Assembly: GCA_024275895.1 (NCBI GenBank) | Contig: JAJRYE010000086.1 | Coordinates: 1-64,000, forward strand | DNA from: Alphaproteobacteria bacterium | GTDB taxonomy: Bacteria > Pseudomonadota > Alphaproteobacteria > Rhizobiales > BM303 | Length of the DNA: 64,000 bases | Direction of reading: 5' to 3' | In this document: in pieces, positions 19,848 through 28,906 of the stretch | Numbering within the stretch: position 1 is the stretch's first letter | How the letters are laid out: each line of letters begins with the position of its first letter | Notes under the pieces: generated by a model | The model's input: the letters and a program-made list of their open reading frames with translations, nothing else | Told to the model about the DNA's origin: nothing | Database searches by the model: none | Translations under genes and position numbers: made by a program

Positions 19848-20909
19848 TTATAGTCTTATAAGCTCCAGAATCCGTTGGACATTTTCCGGCGGTGTTTCTG
19901 GAACCAGACCATGTCCCAGATTGAAAATAAACGGGCCTGAAGAAAGCGTGGCAAGAATATTGTGAACCGCCGCTTCCATTGTCTTTCCCCCCGCGACAAC
20001 AACCAGCGGATCCAGATTGCCCTGCACCGTGACCTTGTCCTGCAAATGATCCCGGGCCCAGCCACATTGCATGGATGTGTCAATTGACACCGCGTCCACG
20101 CCCGTAGCCTCGACATAGGAAATATAAAGCTCTCCGCTTCCTTTTGGAAAACCGATGATCGGCACATCCGGGTGAACCGCCTTTACCCCCTGGACAATAC
20201 GTTTCATAGGCAAAAGACACCATTTGTAAAACTCGTCCGGCGGCAGATTTCCGGCCCAGCTGTCAAAAACCTGCAAAACCTCTGCCCCGGCCTCGATTTG
20301 CCGCCGAAGATAAAGGATTGAAGCCTCAACCAACATATCAATCAGTTGTCCAAATGCCTCTTCATCCCTGTAGGCCCACAACCTGGCCTCTTTTTGATCC
20401 GGAGAGCCCCGTCCCCCCACCATATAACTCGCGACAGTCCACGGGGCGCCGCAAAACCCGATAAGCGCGGTTTCCCCAGGCAATTGCTCCGCAACTCTCT
20501 CCAGCGCCTCAAAAACCGGTTCAAGATGATTGAGAAAGCCGTTGGGATTTAATGTTTGCAGTCCTGATTTTTCCCGGATCGCATCCAGAACCGGCCCCTC
20601 ACCGGTTTTAAAAGCAACCTTCTGGCCCAGTGCATCGGGAATAACGAGAATATCGGAAAAAATGATGGCGGCATCAAAGTGATATCGTCTGATCGGCTGA
20701 AGGGTAACCTCTGCCGCCAGAACGGGCGAATAACAAAGATTAAGAAAGTCGCCGGCCTCCTTCCTTACTGCCATATACTCGGGAAGATAGCGCCCGGCCT
20801 GCCGCATCATCCATACAGGGGGAACTTCAAGAATCTCTCCCTTTAACGCTTGTAGGAACGGCTTGTTTTTCATGTTGGTTTTCACTTGTTTGTCTTCATA
20901 CAAAGTCAT
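19848..20909 (-). CDS. hemE: Uroporphyrinogen decarboxylase
   Basis: 353 aa. PVWMMRQAGRYLPEY near the N-terminus (substrate-binding Arg residues) and IIFSDILVIPDALG (the catalytic Asp loop) are intact, as is the FCGAPWTVASYM segment. It decarboxylates uroporphyrinogen III to coproporphyrinogen III for heme, the branch competing with siroheme synthesis encoded at 53-56 kb. ATG 20909 has an AAGAGA site; ATG 20873 is an alternative. It flanks the presumed origin, as in Caulobacter and Rickettsia. Confidence 0.97.
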   Translation of the reverse strand: MTLYEDKQVKTNMKNKPFLQALKGEILEVPPVWMMRQAGRYLPEYMAVRKEAGDFLNLCYSPVLAAEVTLQPIRRYHFDAAIIFSDILVIPDALGQKVAFKTGEGPVLDAIREKSGLQTLNPNGFLNHLEPVFEALERVAEQLPGETALIGFCGAPWTVASYMVGGRGSPDQKEARLWAYRDEEAFGQLIDMLVEASILYLRRQIEAGAEVLQVFDSWAGNLPPDEFYKWCLLPMKRIVQGVKAVHPDVPIIGFPKGSGELYISYVEATGVDAVSIDTSMQCGWARDHLQDKVTVQGNLDPLVVVAGGKTMEAAVHNILATLSSGPFIFNLGHGLVPETPPENVQRILELIRL

Positions 20910-21287
20910 TTAATGTCTCTTATATCTTTTTAGTATTGTTTTTTAAGGCGACCAAACCTGTGGATAAAAAACTATCCACATAAAATTCACAACTCATGTG
21001 ATCTCAATCTGTAAAACCGCTCATCCAATACCGCGCTGACCACGCTCAGATAACACACTATTTATCAAGCCGATAGAAATTTCATTTCCCAACTGCAATT
21101 GGCAAAAATTCTTGATGTGGATCAAAGCCTGAAATCCGATCTGAATTTATCCTCCTCACACTGTCTTTTTTAACAGGACTCTTTCTGTTAACTATCATGT
21201 TAACGAATCTTAACGAAAAGTTAACATCAGATTGTCCTTTGCGGTTATCAAGAATCTATCCACAGGAATCTCAACGGATTTTTCCTC
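20910..21287. other. Presumed chromosomal replication origin (oriC)
   Basis: 378 bp gene-free, AT-rich gap between divergent hemE and the DUF299 gene. DnaA boxes: a perfect TGTGGATAA at 20959-20967, and one-mismatch boxes CTATCCACA at 20972-20980 and 21256-21264 and TGTGGATCA at 21116-21124. Three GTTAAC palindromes and a TTAA-N7-TTAA CtrA-type site lie at 21187-21225. hemE and the RP001-type gene flank the origins described for Caulobacter and Rickettsia; I take the DUF299 gene here to be that homologue. Genes diverge on both sides for about 4-10 kb. Function as an origin is inferred. Confidence 0.8.
21187..21225. promoter_or_regulatory. CtrA-type site cluster inside the presumed origin
   Basis: GTTAAC occurs at 21187-21192, 21199-21204 and 21220-21225, with another TTAAC at 21210-21214. 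The pair at 21210-21224 has the TTAA-N7-TTAA spacing recognised by the cell-cycle regulator CtrA in Caulobacter, where CtrA silences the origin. The other spacings (8 and 6 nt) are off by one. ctrA itself is not in the window. Confidence 0.6.
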
Positions 21288-22103
21288 ATGAAAAAGTTTT
21301 TTCATCTCCATCTGATATCAGATGCTACCGGTGAAACACTCAATACGATAGCCAATTCCGTCACGGTTCAGTTTCCATCCGTTCAGCCAATCCAGCATCT
21401 TTACGCACTCGTTCGTACCGAGGATGATCTGGCCGGTGTCGTCCGTGAAATTGAATCGGCGCCGGGGATTGTTTTTTATACCATCGTGGATAAGGATATC
21501 CGCAATATCCTGATCACGGCCTGTGAGCGCATGAATATCCCGGCAATTGCTGTTCTCGATCATACATTTTCGGCCCTGAGAAGTTATCTCGGTGCCGAAT
21601 CAAAACCTAAAATCGGTGGCCAGCACAGAACAAATGAGGATTATTTCAACCGTATCGAGGCACTAACCTTTTCCATGTCCCATGATGACGGCCAAATGAT
21701 TTCAGATATTGATTCTGCCGATATTGTTCTGATCGGCGTCAGCCGCACCTCCAAAACCCCGACATCAATCTATCTTGCCAACCGCGGCTATAAAACGGCC
21801 AATATTCCCCTCGTCAATGACATCGCCCTGCCCGAACCCCTTTACAAGGCCTCCCGTCCTCTCATCGTTTGTCTGATCGCCAGCCCTGACTATATTGTTC
21901 AGATCCGAAAAAACCGCATGAAATCACTCAATGTCGCCAATGAAACTTCCTATATAGACAAGCAGGCCGTTATCCGAGAAATCAGAAATTCACGCGAAAT
22001 CGCCGCGCTGAATGACTGGCCGGTGGTGGATGTCACCCGCCGTTCCATTGAGGAATCAGCCGCTACGATTCTTAATATTTATCATGCCAGGTCTCAGGAC
22101 TGA
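21288..22103 (+). CDS. DUF299 bifunctional kinase/pyrophosphorylase (PEP synthase or PPDK regulator)
   Basis: 271 aa. N-terminal LHLISDATGETLNT is the family signature; a P-loop GVSRTSKTPTS lies near residue 155, followed by KTANIPLV. Members phosphorylate a Thr on pyruvate phosphate dikinase or PEP synthase using ADP and remove it by phosphorolysis, so they switch gluconeogenic flux. Which target applies is unknown, as neither enzyme is in the window. It is the first gene on the right arm next to the presumed origin and leads a run with maf, aroE, coaE and dnaQ. Confidence 0.95.
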   Translation: MKKFFHLHLISDATGETLNTIANSVTVQFPSVQPIQHLYALVRTEDDLAGVVREIESAPGIVFYTIVDKDIRNILITACERMNIPAIAVLDHTFSALRSYLGAESKPKIGGQHRTNEDYFNRIEALTFSMSHDDGQMISDIDSADIVLIGVSRTSKTPTSIYLANRGYKTANIPLVNDIALPEPLYKASRPLIVCLIASPDYIVQIRKNRMKSLNVANETSYIDKQAVIREIRNSREIAALNDWPVVDVTRRSIEESAATILNIYHARSQD

Positions 22104-22111
22104 CAAAACAA

Positions 22112-22723
22112 ATGCAAACAATATCCCATCTCGTCATTCTGGCCTCGGCAAGCCGAATTCGCGCGGCCCTGCTTGAAAAAGTCGGTCTGCAATTCAGCGT
22201 TCATCCGGCTGATATTAATGAGGATCTAATCCAGGACCGCTATCTGACCATTCCCGGCCCGCCATTGAATGAACTGGCGCTAAAGCTGAGCGAAGAAAAA
22301 GCAAGGGCGGTCAGCCCGATCTACCCCGGCCGCCATATTATCGGCGCCGACCAGCTTCTGGTTTTGAAGGATGAAATTTTCAGCAAACCGGAAACAATGG
22401 CAAAAGCCAAAACCCAGCTCTTGCAGCTTCGTGGCCAAACCCACCACCTGATCAGTGCAGTGAGTGTTGTTCTGGACGGTGAAATCCTCTGGTCCCATGC
22501 CGGCCGGGTGGATATGCATATGCGCGCTTTTTCAGAGGCCTTCCTGGCCCGGTATCTGGAAAACTGCGGCCACGAAGTTGTAAATTGTGTCGGGGGGTAT
22601 CAGCTTGAAGGCATGGGGGCGCAGCTTTTTGAAGCCGTGAAGGGTGACTATTTCACTGTTCTGGGATTGCCGCTAATCCCGCTTCTTGCATTTTTACGAA
22701 CCCGAAAAATACTTGTTCCATGA
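22112..22723 (+). CDS. maf: Maf-family nucleotide pyrophosphatase
   Basis: 203 aa. Starts with ILASASRIRAALL, the Maf signature, followed by PADINED, IIGADQLLVL and the KAKTQLLQLRGQTHHL motif. Family members hydrolyse non-canonical or modified nucleoside triphosphates (dTTP/UTP or m7GTP type). The 8-bp spacing after the DUF299 gene and the overlap with aroE (ATGA-like, 4 bp) suggest one transcript. Confidence 0.95.
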   Translation: MQTISHLVILASASRIRAALLEKVGLQFSVHPADINEDLIQDRYLTIPGPPLNELALKLSEEKARAVSPIYPGRHIIGADQLLVLKDEIFSKPETMAKAKTQLLQLRGQTHHLISAVSVVLDGEILWSHAGRVDMHMRAFSEAFLARYLENCGHEVVNCVGGYQLEGMGAQLFEAVKGDYFTVLGLPLIPLLAFLRTRKILVP

Positions 22724-23565
22724 CTATGAAATCACCAAAAGCCTTTGTCGCCGGGTGGCCGATTGATCACTCGCGCTCACCGCTCATTCATCAGTACTGG
22801 CTCAAAACCTACAATATCAGCGGTGAATACAAAAAAAAGGCTATCGCTCCCGATAAATTCGCTGCCGGGTTCCTGCAACTGCGCGACAAGGGCTATTGCG
22901 GCGGGAATATCACTATCCCCCATAAGGTCCGGGTCATGAAGCTGGTAGATGAAACCGATGTCATGGCGAGAAAAATCGGCGCCGTGAACACGATCTGCTT
23001 TCATGATGATAAAATCATAGGCTCCAACACGGATGGATACGGCTTTATAACCAATTTGCAAGCCTGCGCGCCACAATGGTCCTGCCGCAATTCTCATGCC
23101 GTAATACTCGGCGCGGGCGGCGCTGCCCGCGCCGTTATTGCCGTTTTGCTCTCGAGAGGGGCACAACAGATTATCCTTTGCAACCGCACGCTGGAAAAGG
23201 CGACAGAGCTCAAAGCCCGCTTCGGCGAGCGCATTGAGGTCTGTGGCTGGGAACGGCGCGCCCAAATTCTGACGGAAACCGATCTTCTGGTGAATACCAC
23301 ATCACTTGGAATGATCGGCAAACCCAGGCTGGATATTGATATCGGCGGATTGAATGAAAAGGCGATTGTTGCCGATCTGGTTTATACCCCGCTTGAAACC
23401 CGGCTTCTTCATACCGCACGCCGGAACGGGCATACCATCGCCGATGGTCTTGGCATGTTGCTGTATCAGGCGGTGCCCGGTTTTGAAATCTGGTTTGGCC
23501 GGCGTCCGCAAGTCACCGCTGAGCTGCGCGATCTCGTCATTGACGATCTGGCCAAAAGAACATGA
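22720..23565 (+). CDS. aroE: Shikimate dehydrogenase
   Basis: 281 aa. Shikimate-binding PIDHSRSPLIH at the N-terminus, catalytic Lys in NITIPHKVR, NTDGYGF with the catalytic Asp, and the NADP motif ILGAGGAARAV followed by CNRTLEKA. It reduces 3-dehydroshikimate in aromatic amino acid synthesis. The start overlaps maf and the stop overlaps coaE (ATGA). Confidence 0.97.
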   Translation: MTMKSPKAFVAGWPIDHSRSPLIHQYWLKTYNISGEYKKKAIAPDKFAAGFLQLRDKGYCGGNITIPHKVRVMKLVDETDVMARKIGAVNTICFHDDKIIGSNTDGYGFITNLQACAPQWSCRNSHAVILGAGGAARAVIAVLLSRGAQQIILCNRTLEKATELKARFGERIEVCGWERRAQILTETDLLVNTTSLGMIGKPRLDIDIGGLNEKAIVADLVYTPLETRLLHTARRNGHTIADGLGMLLYQAVPGFEIWFGRRPQVTAELRDLVIDDLAKRT

Positions 23566-24173
23566 TAACAATTGGCCTGACCGGCTCCATCGGCATGGGC
23601 AAAAGTGAAACTGCGCGCATGTTTGCAAAGCTGGGCGTACCGGTCCTTGATTCGGATCAGATCGTTCACCGTTTATACGCAAAGGGAGGCCGGGCGGTGA
23701 AGCCCGTTTCCGAAGCCTTCCCGGCAAGTCTGGTTTCCGGCGCCATTGACCGGAAAATTCTGGCAAATCTTGTGCTCGGTAACGCTGTGGCCCTGAACAG
23801 GCTCGAAACTATCGTCCATCCTTTGGTGCGCGAGACGCAAAACCGGTTTATCGATAAGATGCGGCAACAAGGGGCAAAATTCATTATTCTGGAAATCCCG
23901 CTGCTGTTTGAAACCGGCGCTGATAAATGGCTTGATAAAACCATTGTGGTCAGCGCCGGGGCTGATATTCAGCGCGCCCGGGTTCTTGCCCGTCCGCAAA
24001 TGAACCTTGAAAAATTCAGCAATATCCTTCGCCGTCAGATGCCGGATGAGGAAAAATGCCACCGGGCCGATATCGTGATAGACACATCAACCGGTCTGGA
24101 AACAACGTTTGCGAGAGTCAGGCAGATTGTCCGGGGCCTTGGTGGCCGGGGAGGTGAGACAGACCATGCGTGA
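23562..24173 (+). CDS. coaE: Dephospho-CoA kinase
   Basis: 203 aa. P-loop [14 protein letters not shown], then LDSDQIVH and the lid region RRQMPDEEK near the C-terminal third. It makes the last step of coenzyme A synthesis; the first step (coaA) is encoded at 34.7 kb. The start overlaps aroE by 4 bp; the end overlaps dnaQ by 8 bp. Confidence 0.96.
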   Translation: MITIGLTGSIGMGKSETARMFAKLGVPVLDSDQIVHRLYAKGGRAVKPVSEAFPASLVSGAIDRKILANLVLGNAVALNRLETIVHPLVRETQNRFIDKMRQQGAKFIILEIPLLFETGADKWLDKTIVVSAGADIQRARVLARPQMNLEKFSNILRRQMPDEEKCHRADIVIDTSTGLETTFARVRQIVRGLGGRGGETDHA

Positions 24174-24864
24174 AATTATCCTTGATACGGAAACAACAGG
24201 ACTTGATCCGGCCAGAGGCGACCGGGTTGTCGAGATCGGGTGTATCGAACTTGAAAACCATCTGGCGACCGGGAGAGTTCATCATGTCTATATCAATCCT
24301 GAACGCGACATGCCCGAAGCGGCTTTTCGCGTTCACGGCCTCTCGCAGGACATGCTGCGGGATAAACCGGTATTCGCCGCCATCGCCGCCGAATTTCTTG
24401 AATTTATAGCCGATGCTCCGCTGGTTATCCATAACGCCTCATTTGATATCGGCTTTTTGAATGCCGAACTGGAGCGGGCCGGTCACGAGCCGATTGACGC
24501 CGGGCGCGCTATCGACACCCTTGAAATGGCACGTAAAAAGCATCCCTTCGGCCCCAATTCACTTGATGCGCTGTGCCGCCGCTACGGCATTGACAATTCC
24601 GCCCGCCAACTCCACGGCGCCTTGCTTGATTGTGAGTTGCTCGCCGAGGTCTATCTGGAACTTATCGGCGGCCGCCAGCCCGCTCTGACCCTGGAGCCCA
24701 ACAAACCGGCCGCAAGGCAAGCGCAAAAAACCCGGCGCAGAAAAACTCTCAAACGGCCCCGGCCGCTAGGCGCGCGTCTGAACCAGAAAGAAGCTTCGGC
24801 GCATCATGAACTCACCAAAACCCTTGGTGAAAACGCCATCTGGAATATATATTTCAAGACATAA
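24166..24864 (+). CDS. dnaQ: DNA polymerase III epsilon subunit (proofreading exonuclease)
   Basis: 232 aa DEDDh exonuclease. Exo [11 protein letters not shown] with the metal-binding Asp and Glu; Exo [13 protein letters not shown]; Exo III His and Asp in [11 protein letters not shown] basic C-terminal tail would carry the alpha-subunit contact. ATG 24166 follows a strong GGAGGTGAG ribosome site; the in-frame upstream start at 24109 lies inside coaE and adds non-family residues. Confidence 0.97.
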   Translation: MREIILDTETTGLDPARGDRVVEIGCIELENHLATGRVHHVYINPERDMPEAAFRVHGLSQDMLRDKPVFAAIAAEFLEFIADAPLVIHNASFDIGFLNAELERAGHEPIDAGRAIDTLEMARKKHPFGPNSLDALCRRYGIDNSARQLHGALLDCELLAEVYLELIGGRQPALTLEPNKPAARQAQKTRRRKTLKRPRPLGARLNQKEASAHHELTKTLGENAIWNIYFKT

Positions 24865-24945
24865 TCCGGCCCCGAAACAACCTGTATTTGCGGTTATACA
24901 CACGGGCGGTTTCCGGTCCGGAATAAAAAGGCCGGTGAGGGAAAC

Positions 24946-25455
24946 TTAAGATTCCGCCTCGGCTTCGGGCTGCATCACGCGATCCTGATACAGACGTGCA
25001 AAATCAATCGGATCCAGCATCAGCGGCGGGAAACCTCCGTTGCGCGTCGCATCCGAAATAATCTGGCGGGCAAAGGGAAACAGCAATCTGGGACCTTCGA
25101 TCAAAACAACGGGTTGCAGGTTTTCCGGCGGAATATTGCGGAAGGAAAAAACCCCGCCATAATGAAGCTCAATGGCGAACACTGCGGAATCATTTGCCTC
25201 CGCCTTGGCTTCGATCATCAGATCAACTTCAAAATCCTGCATATCCTCGCCCAGCGGCGTGGCATTCACATTAACCGAAACACTGATTTGCGGCTGCACC
25301 GCCTGGTCCTGAAGAACCATTGGCGCGTTGGGGTTTTCAAAAGAAAAATCTTTCAAATACTGAACCAGAACCTGAATTGAGGGCTCGCTTTCCCCGCCTG
25401 CGGCTCCATTGCCGCCCGCTGCCGTCCCGGTATCCTTCGTATCGTCATTCGCCAT
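24946..25455 (-). CDS. secB: Protein-export chaperone SecB
   Basis: 169 aa tetrameric chaperone that keeps precursors unfolded for SecA. QVLVQYLKDFSFENPNAP is the typical opening. LHYGGVF, LLFPFARQIISDATRNGGFPP and the LDPIDFARLY end are all present. The C-terminal tail is acidic and binds SecA in relatives. Convergent with dnaQ; close to fxsA and timA-like genes as in other alphaproteobacteria. Confidence 0.97.
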   Translation of the reverse strand: MANDDTKDTGTAAGGNGAAGGESEPSIQVLVQYLKDFSFENPNAPMVLQDQAVQPQISVSVNVNATPLGEDMQDFEVDLMIEAKAEANDSAVFAIELHYGGVFSFRNIPPENLQPVVLIEGPRLLFPFARQIISDATRNGGFPPLMLDPIDFARLYQDRVMQPEAEAES

Positions 25456-25518
25456 TTAAATATCCTCATAAAATCCGCTTGCCCGCTTTCGCTAACAATA
25501 TTGGCGCAAGAGATCAAG

Positions 25519-26046
25519 TCATGGATTTTTCTTATTCCGCCACGGCGAGGCCGGGTTGGGCGGGCCGGACGGGATATCCTCCACCTCAAATTCACCCTCT
25601 ATGAAACCGTCTTCACGGGTTAAAGCCGCATCATCATGCGCATACACCGCTGAACCGGTTTCAAAATGCGAATATGTGAACGATCCTGATTTTGTTGCCA
25701 GCGACCATAAATAGCGCGCGATAAAAAGGCGCACGGGCGCGATAAGCAACAAAAACCCGAGCGCATCGGTGATAAAGCCCGGGGTGAGCAAAAAGGCGCC
25801 GGCAATCATCAGGAAAATCCCGTGGATGGCCGAATCCACTGGCAGGCGGTTCTGCGCCATGGCCTCTTGCGCCTGCATAAAGGTCCGCACCCCCTGATGC
25901 TGCAACATGAACACCCCCAGCACCGCCGTGAGAAAAACAAGCGCAATCGTCGCGACAACACCGATCTCGCCGCCGATTTTTATCAAAAGCGCGATTTCAG
26001 CAGCCGGAACGCCGATCAGCACCGCAAGGGCAAGAAAAAAATACAT
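25519..26046 (-). CDS. fxsA: FxsA-family inner-membrane protein
   Basis: 175 aa. Three to four hydrophobic segments in the first ~115 residues with the FxsA core GVPAAEIALLIKIG and LTPGFITDALG; a soluble acidic tail ends the protein. FxsA of E. coli modulates phage T7 exclusion by F-encoded PifA; its normal role is unknown. ATG 26046 is chosen because the helix begins there; the upstream frame to 26100 is polar and unlike the family. Confidence 0.85.
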   Translation of the reverse strand: MYFFLALAVLIGVPAAEIALLIKIGGEIGVVATIALVFLTAVLGVFMLQHQGVRTFMQAQEAMAQNRLPVDSAIHGIFLMIAGAFLLTPGFITDALGFLLLIAPVRLFIARYLWSLATKSGSFTYSHFETGSAVYAHDDAALTREDGFIEGEFEVEDIPSGPPNPASPWRNKKNP

Positions 26047-26198
26047 ATCGCAACACTCTTTCACTTCAAATGAAGATTTGCGCCAACTCCGGGCTCGCAA
26101 CTTCAGAGGACTTATCTTATATTGGTATTGTCAGTTGTAATAAAACCACCTCGCTCGACGATTCTTGAAAAACCTGTTGCAAAGAGCCTGAACATCCG

Positions 26199-26918
26199 AT
26201 GCAAGAAATATTCGATCCTTTCAATCTGATCATCATTGCGATTGCAGTTGTGATATTTTTACGTCTGCGGAATGTGCTGGGCCGCCGCGATGGTCATGAA
26301 AACCGTCCCCTGGACCCCTTTACCCGAACCGATAAGCCAGATGGCGATGAGAAGGGAAGCAGTAACGTTATCCCGCTGCCGACCAGTTCGCCGGCCGGCC
26401 GCGAGACTGATAAATCCGCCAAGGACGGGCCCTCGCCGTGGAACGGGGCCGGTGCGGAGGATACGCCGCTGAACCGGACCTTGCGCCAAATTGCTCAGGC
26501 GGACCCGGAGTTTGAGCCGGAAAAGTTCCTTGACGGCGCCAAAATGGCTTATGAAATGATTGTGCAGGCTTTCACGCAAAGCGATCTGGAAACACTGAAA
26601 AACCTGCTTTCGAGAGAAGTCTATGCCGGTTTTGAAAGCTCGATCCACGACCGTGAAAAACAGGGCGCCGTTATGCAGACCGAATTCATCGGCATTGATT
26701 CGGCCGATATTGTCGATGCGGAAAAAAATGGCAATGAAGTGCGGGTCACGGTTAAGTTTGTCAGTGAACTCATCCAGTTCACAAGCGATAAGGATGGCAA
26801 GGTGCTTGAGGGCGAACCTGATGTCGTGCGCGAAGTTGTCGATATCTGGACATTCGGCCGCGATGTGACCTCAAGGGATCCCAACTGGAAACTGGATGCT
26901 ACGGAATCGGCGAACTGA
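26199..26918 (+). CDS. Tim44/TimA-like membrane-anchored protein
   Basis: 239 aa. One N-terminal helix (residues ~8-24), a polar Pro/Asp-rich linker to about residue 95, then a Tim44-like domain starting with the DPEFEPEKFLDGAKMAYEM segment. The alphaproteobacterial homologue of mitochondrial Tim44, located as usual between fxsA/secB and mltA. It probably acts at the inner membrane, but its bacterial role is not settled. The end overlaps mltA by 23 bp. Confidence 0.88.
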   Translation: MQEIFDPFNLIIIAIAVVIFLRLRNVLGRRDGHENRPLDPFTRTDKPDGDEKGSSNVIPLPTSSPAGRETDKSAKDGPSPWNGAGAEDTPLNRTLRQIAQADPEFEPEKFLDGAKMAYEMIVQAFTQSDLETLKNLLSREVYAGFESSIHDREKQGAVMQTEFIGIDSADIVDAEKNGNEVRVTVKFVSELIQFTSDKDGKVLEGEPDVVREVVDIWTFGRDVTSRDPNWKLDATESAN

Positions 26919-28110
26919 TCCTGTGCGCGGCGCTTTGGCAAGGCTGTTGGCGGGTCTGGCTTTTGTGATTTTCGCGATGGGTGGCGGTGAAACAATGGCG
27001 GGGAAGACTTACCGTCTTGAAAAAACATCCTTTTCAGCCCTCAAGGGCTGGAGAGCGGATGCCCATGCAAGGGCTTTTTCCGCTTTCCTGAAATCCTGCG
27101 CCCCCAGGCTCGCGCCGTTTGAAACAGAAAGATCGCGGCAAAATCCGAAAAAATCAGGCAAAAACAGATATCTCAAAATCTGCCGCGCCGCCGCAAAGCT
27201 TGGTGAAAACCCCGGCAATATTCAGGCCCGCCGCTTTTTTGAAAAATATTTTGCCCCCTATCAGGTCAGTTGGAAGGGGCGTAAAAAGGGCCTCTTCACC
27301 GGCTATTATGAGCCCGAATACAAAGGTTCGCGGCAAAAAAGCAAAAAATATTATGTCCCGGTTCTTGCCACGCCGGAAAACCTTGTCTCCATGGTAGGGA
27401 AGAAGAAGCCAAAGGGCTTTCCACGCAAACTCACCGCCGCCTTGCGCCATGGCAAAACCCTTAAACCGGTGCCCAGCCGCGCCGGAATAGAAAACGGCGC
27501 GCTTGATAAAAGCGCCAGGGTACTGGTCTGGCTGGCGGATCCGGTGGATGCATTTTTTCTTCATATCCAGGGATCAGGCCGCATTATATTGCCCGATGGC
27601 AGCACGATGCGTCTAGGTTTTGCCGGGCGCAACGGCCATCCCTACAGCTCGATCGGCAAGGCGCTGCTGGAAAAGGGGATACTGAAATCAAACCAGCTTT
27701 CGATGAAATCGGTCCAGAACTGGTTGCGCAGCAACAAAAAGAAGGCACGCAAGATCCTGCACGGGAACAAATCCTATATTTTCTTCCGCGAAATTGAGCT
27801 TGATGCCGGCCTTGGCCCCATAGGCGGTGAGGGCGTACCCCTGACAACCGGCCGTTCCCTGGCCATTGACCGGCGCTTTCACGCCTATGGCCTTCCCGTC
27901 TGGCTCGATACCCAAATCCCCGGTGAGAATGGTGAAGCCTATACACGCTTTCGCCGTTTGCTTATGGCCCAGGATACCGGCGCCGCCATCAGGGGCGCCA
28001 TCAGGGGCGATATATTCTTCGGCACTGGTAAGAAAGCGGGTGAAATTGCCGGCCGGGTCAAGGAACCGGGACGCATGTATGTTCTGCTGCCGAAAAAGAG
28101 AAAATCATGA
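26896..28110 (+). CDS. mltA: Membrane-bound lytic murein transglycosylase A
   Basis: 404 aa. Signal sequence in the first ~35 residues (a GTG at 26923 would give a cleaner one), then the MltA barrel with FTGYYEPE, the HIQGSGR segment, GFAGRNGHPYSSIG and the 3D domain carrying the catalytic Asp in AQDTGAAIRG...GDIFFG. It cleaves peptidoglycan glycan strands in the periplasm. No lipobox Cys is seen, so it may be soluble rather than lipidated. Confidence 0.93.
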   Translation: MLRNRRTDPVRGALARLLAGLAFVIFAMGGGETMAGKTYRLEKTSFSALKGWRADAHARAFSAFLKSCAPRLAPFETERSRQNPKKSGKNRYLKICRAAAKLGENPGNIQARRFFEKYFAPYQVSWKGRKKGLFTGYYEPEYKGSRQKSKKYYVPVLATPENLVSMVGKKKPKGFPRKLTAALRHGKTLKPVPSRAGIENGALDKSARVLVWLADPVDAFFLHIQGSGRIILPDGSTMRLGFAGRNGHPYSSIGKALLEKGILKSNQLSMKSVQNWLRSNKKKARKILHGNKSYIFFREIELDAGLGPIGGEGVPLTTGRSLAIDRRFHAYGLPVWLDTQIPGENGEAYTRFRRLLMAQDTGAAIRGAIRGDIFFGTGKKAGEIAGRVKEPGRMYVLLPKKRKS

Positions 28111-28628
28111 CACGCCGCAATCGCCGTGATTTATCCTCCGAGGAGCATCAGCTATGGAGCCGGGTCCGGCAAACCGCGACGCCGCTGCATGTGGATATCG
28201 CGCGTATCCAAATGGATGGTTTGTCATTCCAGCCTCCGCAAAGCATAAGGGTAAAATCCGAACCTGCCCGTATCCCTGCTCCGGTTGCGACAAAACGGCC
28301 AGGCGATAATAACTATCCCGCCGCCTTCGACAGACGCACAAACCGGCGTTTGGGGCGCGGCAGGGAACATATTGACGCAAGGCTTGATCTCCACGGGCAG
28401 ACGCAAGGCAGCGCCCATCAGGCGCTGCATTCCTTCCTGCATGCATCGCACAGAAAAGGAGCGCGTTTTGTCCTCATCATCACCGGCAAAAGCGGCGTAT
28501 TGAACCGGTTCGTGCCCCTATGGCTCAATGAGCCGGCCATGCGCGCCCATATCGGCGCCGTTTCTCCCGCAAGCCCGCGCCACGGCGGCCACGGCGCGCT
28601 TTATGTGCGTCTGAAAAGACCCGGTTGA
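28107..28628 (+). CDS. Smr-domain protein
   Basis: 173 aa. The N-terminal half is polar; the C-terminal Smr domain starts LDLHGQTQGSAHQALHSFL and continues with VLIITGKSG and GGHGALYVRLKR. Stand-alone Smr proteins are endonuclease-like nucleic-acid binders, some acting on RNA in ribosome rescue. The start overlaps the mltA stop (ATGA). Confidence 0.9.
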   Translation: MTRRNRRDLSSEEHQLWSRVRQTATPLHVDIARIQMDGLSFQPPQSIRVKSEPARIPAPVATKRPGDNNYPAAFDRRTNRRLGRGREHIDARLDLHGQTQGSAHQALHSFLHASHRKGARFVLIITGKSGVLNRFVPLWLNEPAMRAHIGAVSPASPRHGGHGALYVRLKRPG

Positions 28629-28655
28629 TTGGCGTTGAATTTTTTTCCCACCCGG

Positions 28656-28880
28656 ATTTTTTGTTTTCCGCCTGCCCATCCGGGCGTGCGTCCGTTCACG
28701 GGCTGGCGCCGGCTTTGCCAGCTTGCCCTGCCACGGAGGGGGAGCGCCGCCCCGGAACCCACAGTTTTCTGTTTCCGCCCACGGCCGCGACTGCGGCCCG
28801 GCGCTTATGCACCGTCCCCATGGAGGCCCGCGCGTCAGCGAGGAATAGCCGCGAATGATATAAACCAATACCCGCGAGTG
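28656..28880 (+). repeat. Dispersed ~220-bp repeat, copy A
   Basis: A non-coding block immediately after smr that is clearly related to 38108-38325. Shared blocks in order include TTTTTTGTTTTCCGCC, GGGCTGGCGC, GCTTGCCCTGCCACGGAGGG, CCCATGGAGGC, GGAATAGCCGCGAATGATAT and AATACCC. Between them are hairpins whose sequence differs but whose pairing is kept (for example GGCCGC-GACT-GCGGCC here). No gene, terminal inverted repeats or target duplication was recognised. Confidence 0.85.
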
Positions 28881-28906
28881 CGGTCCCGAATTGCCGTGAG
28901 TGAGAT

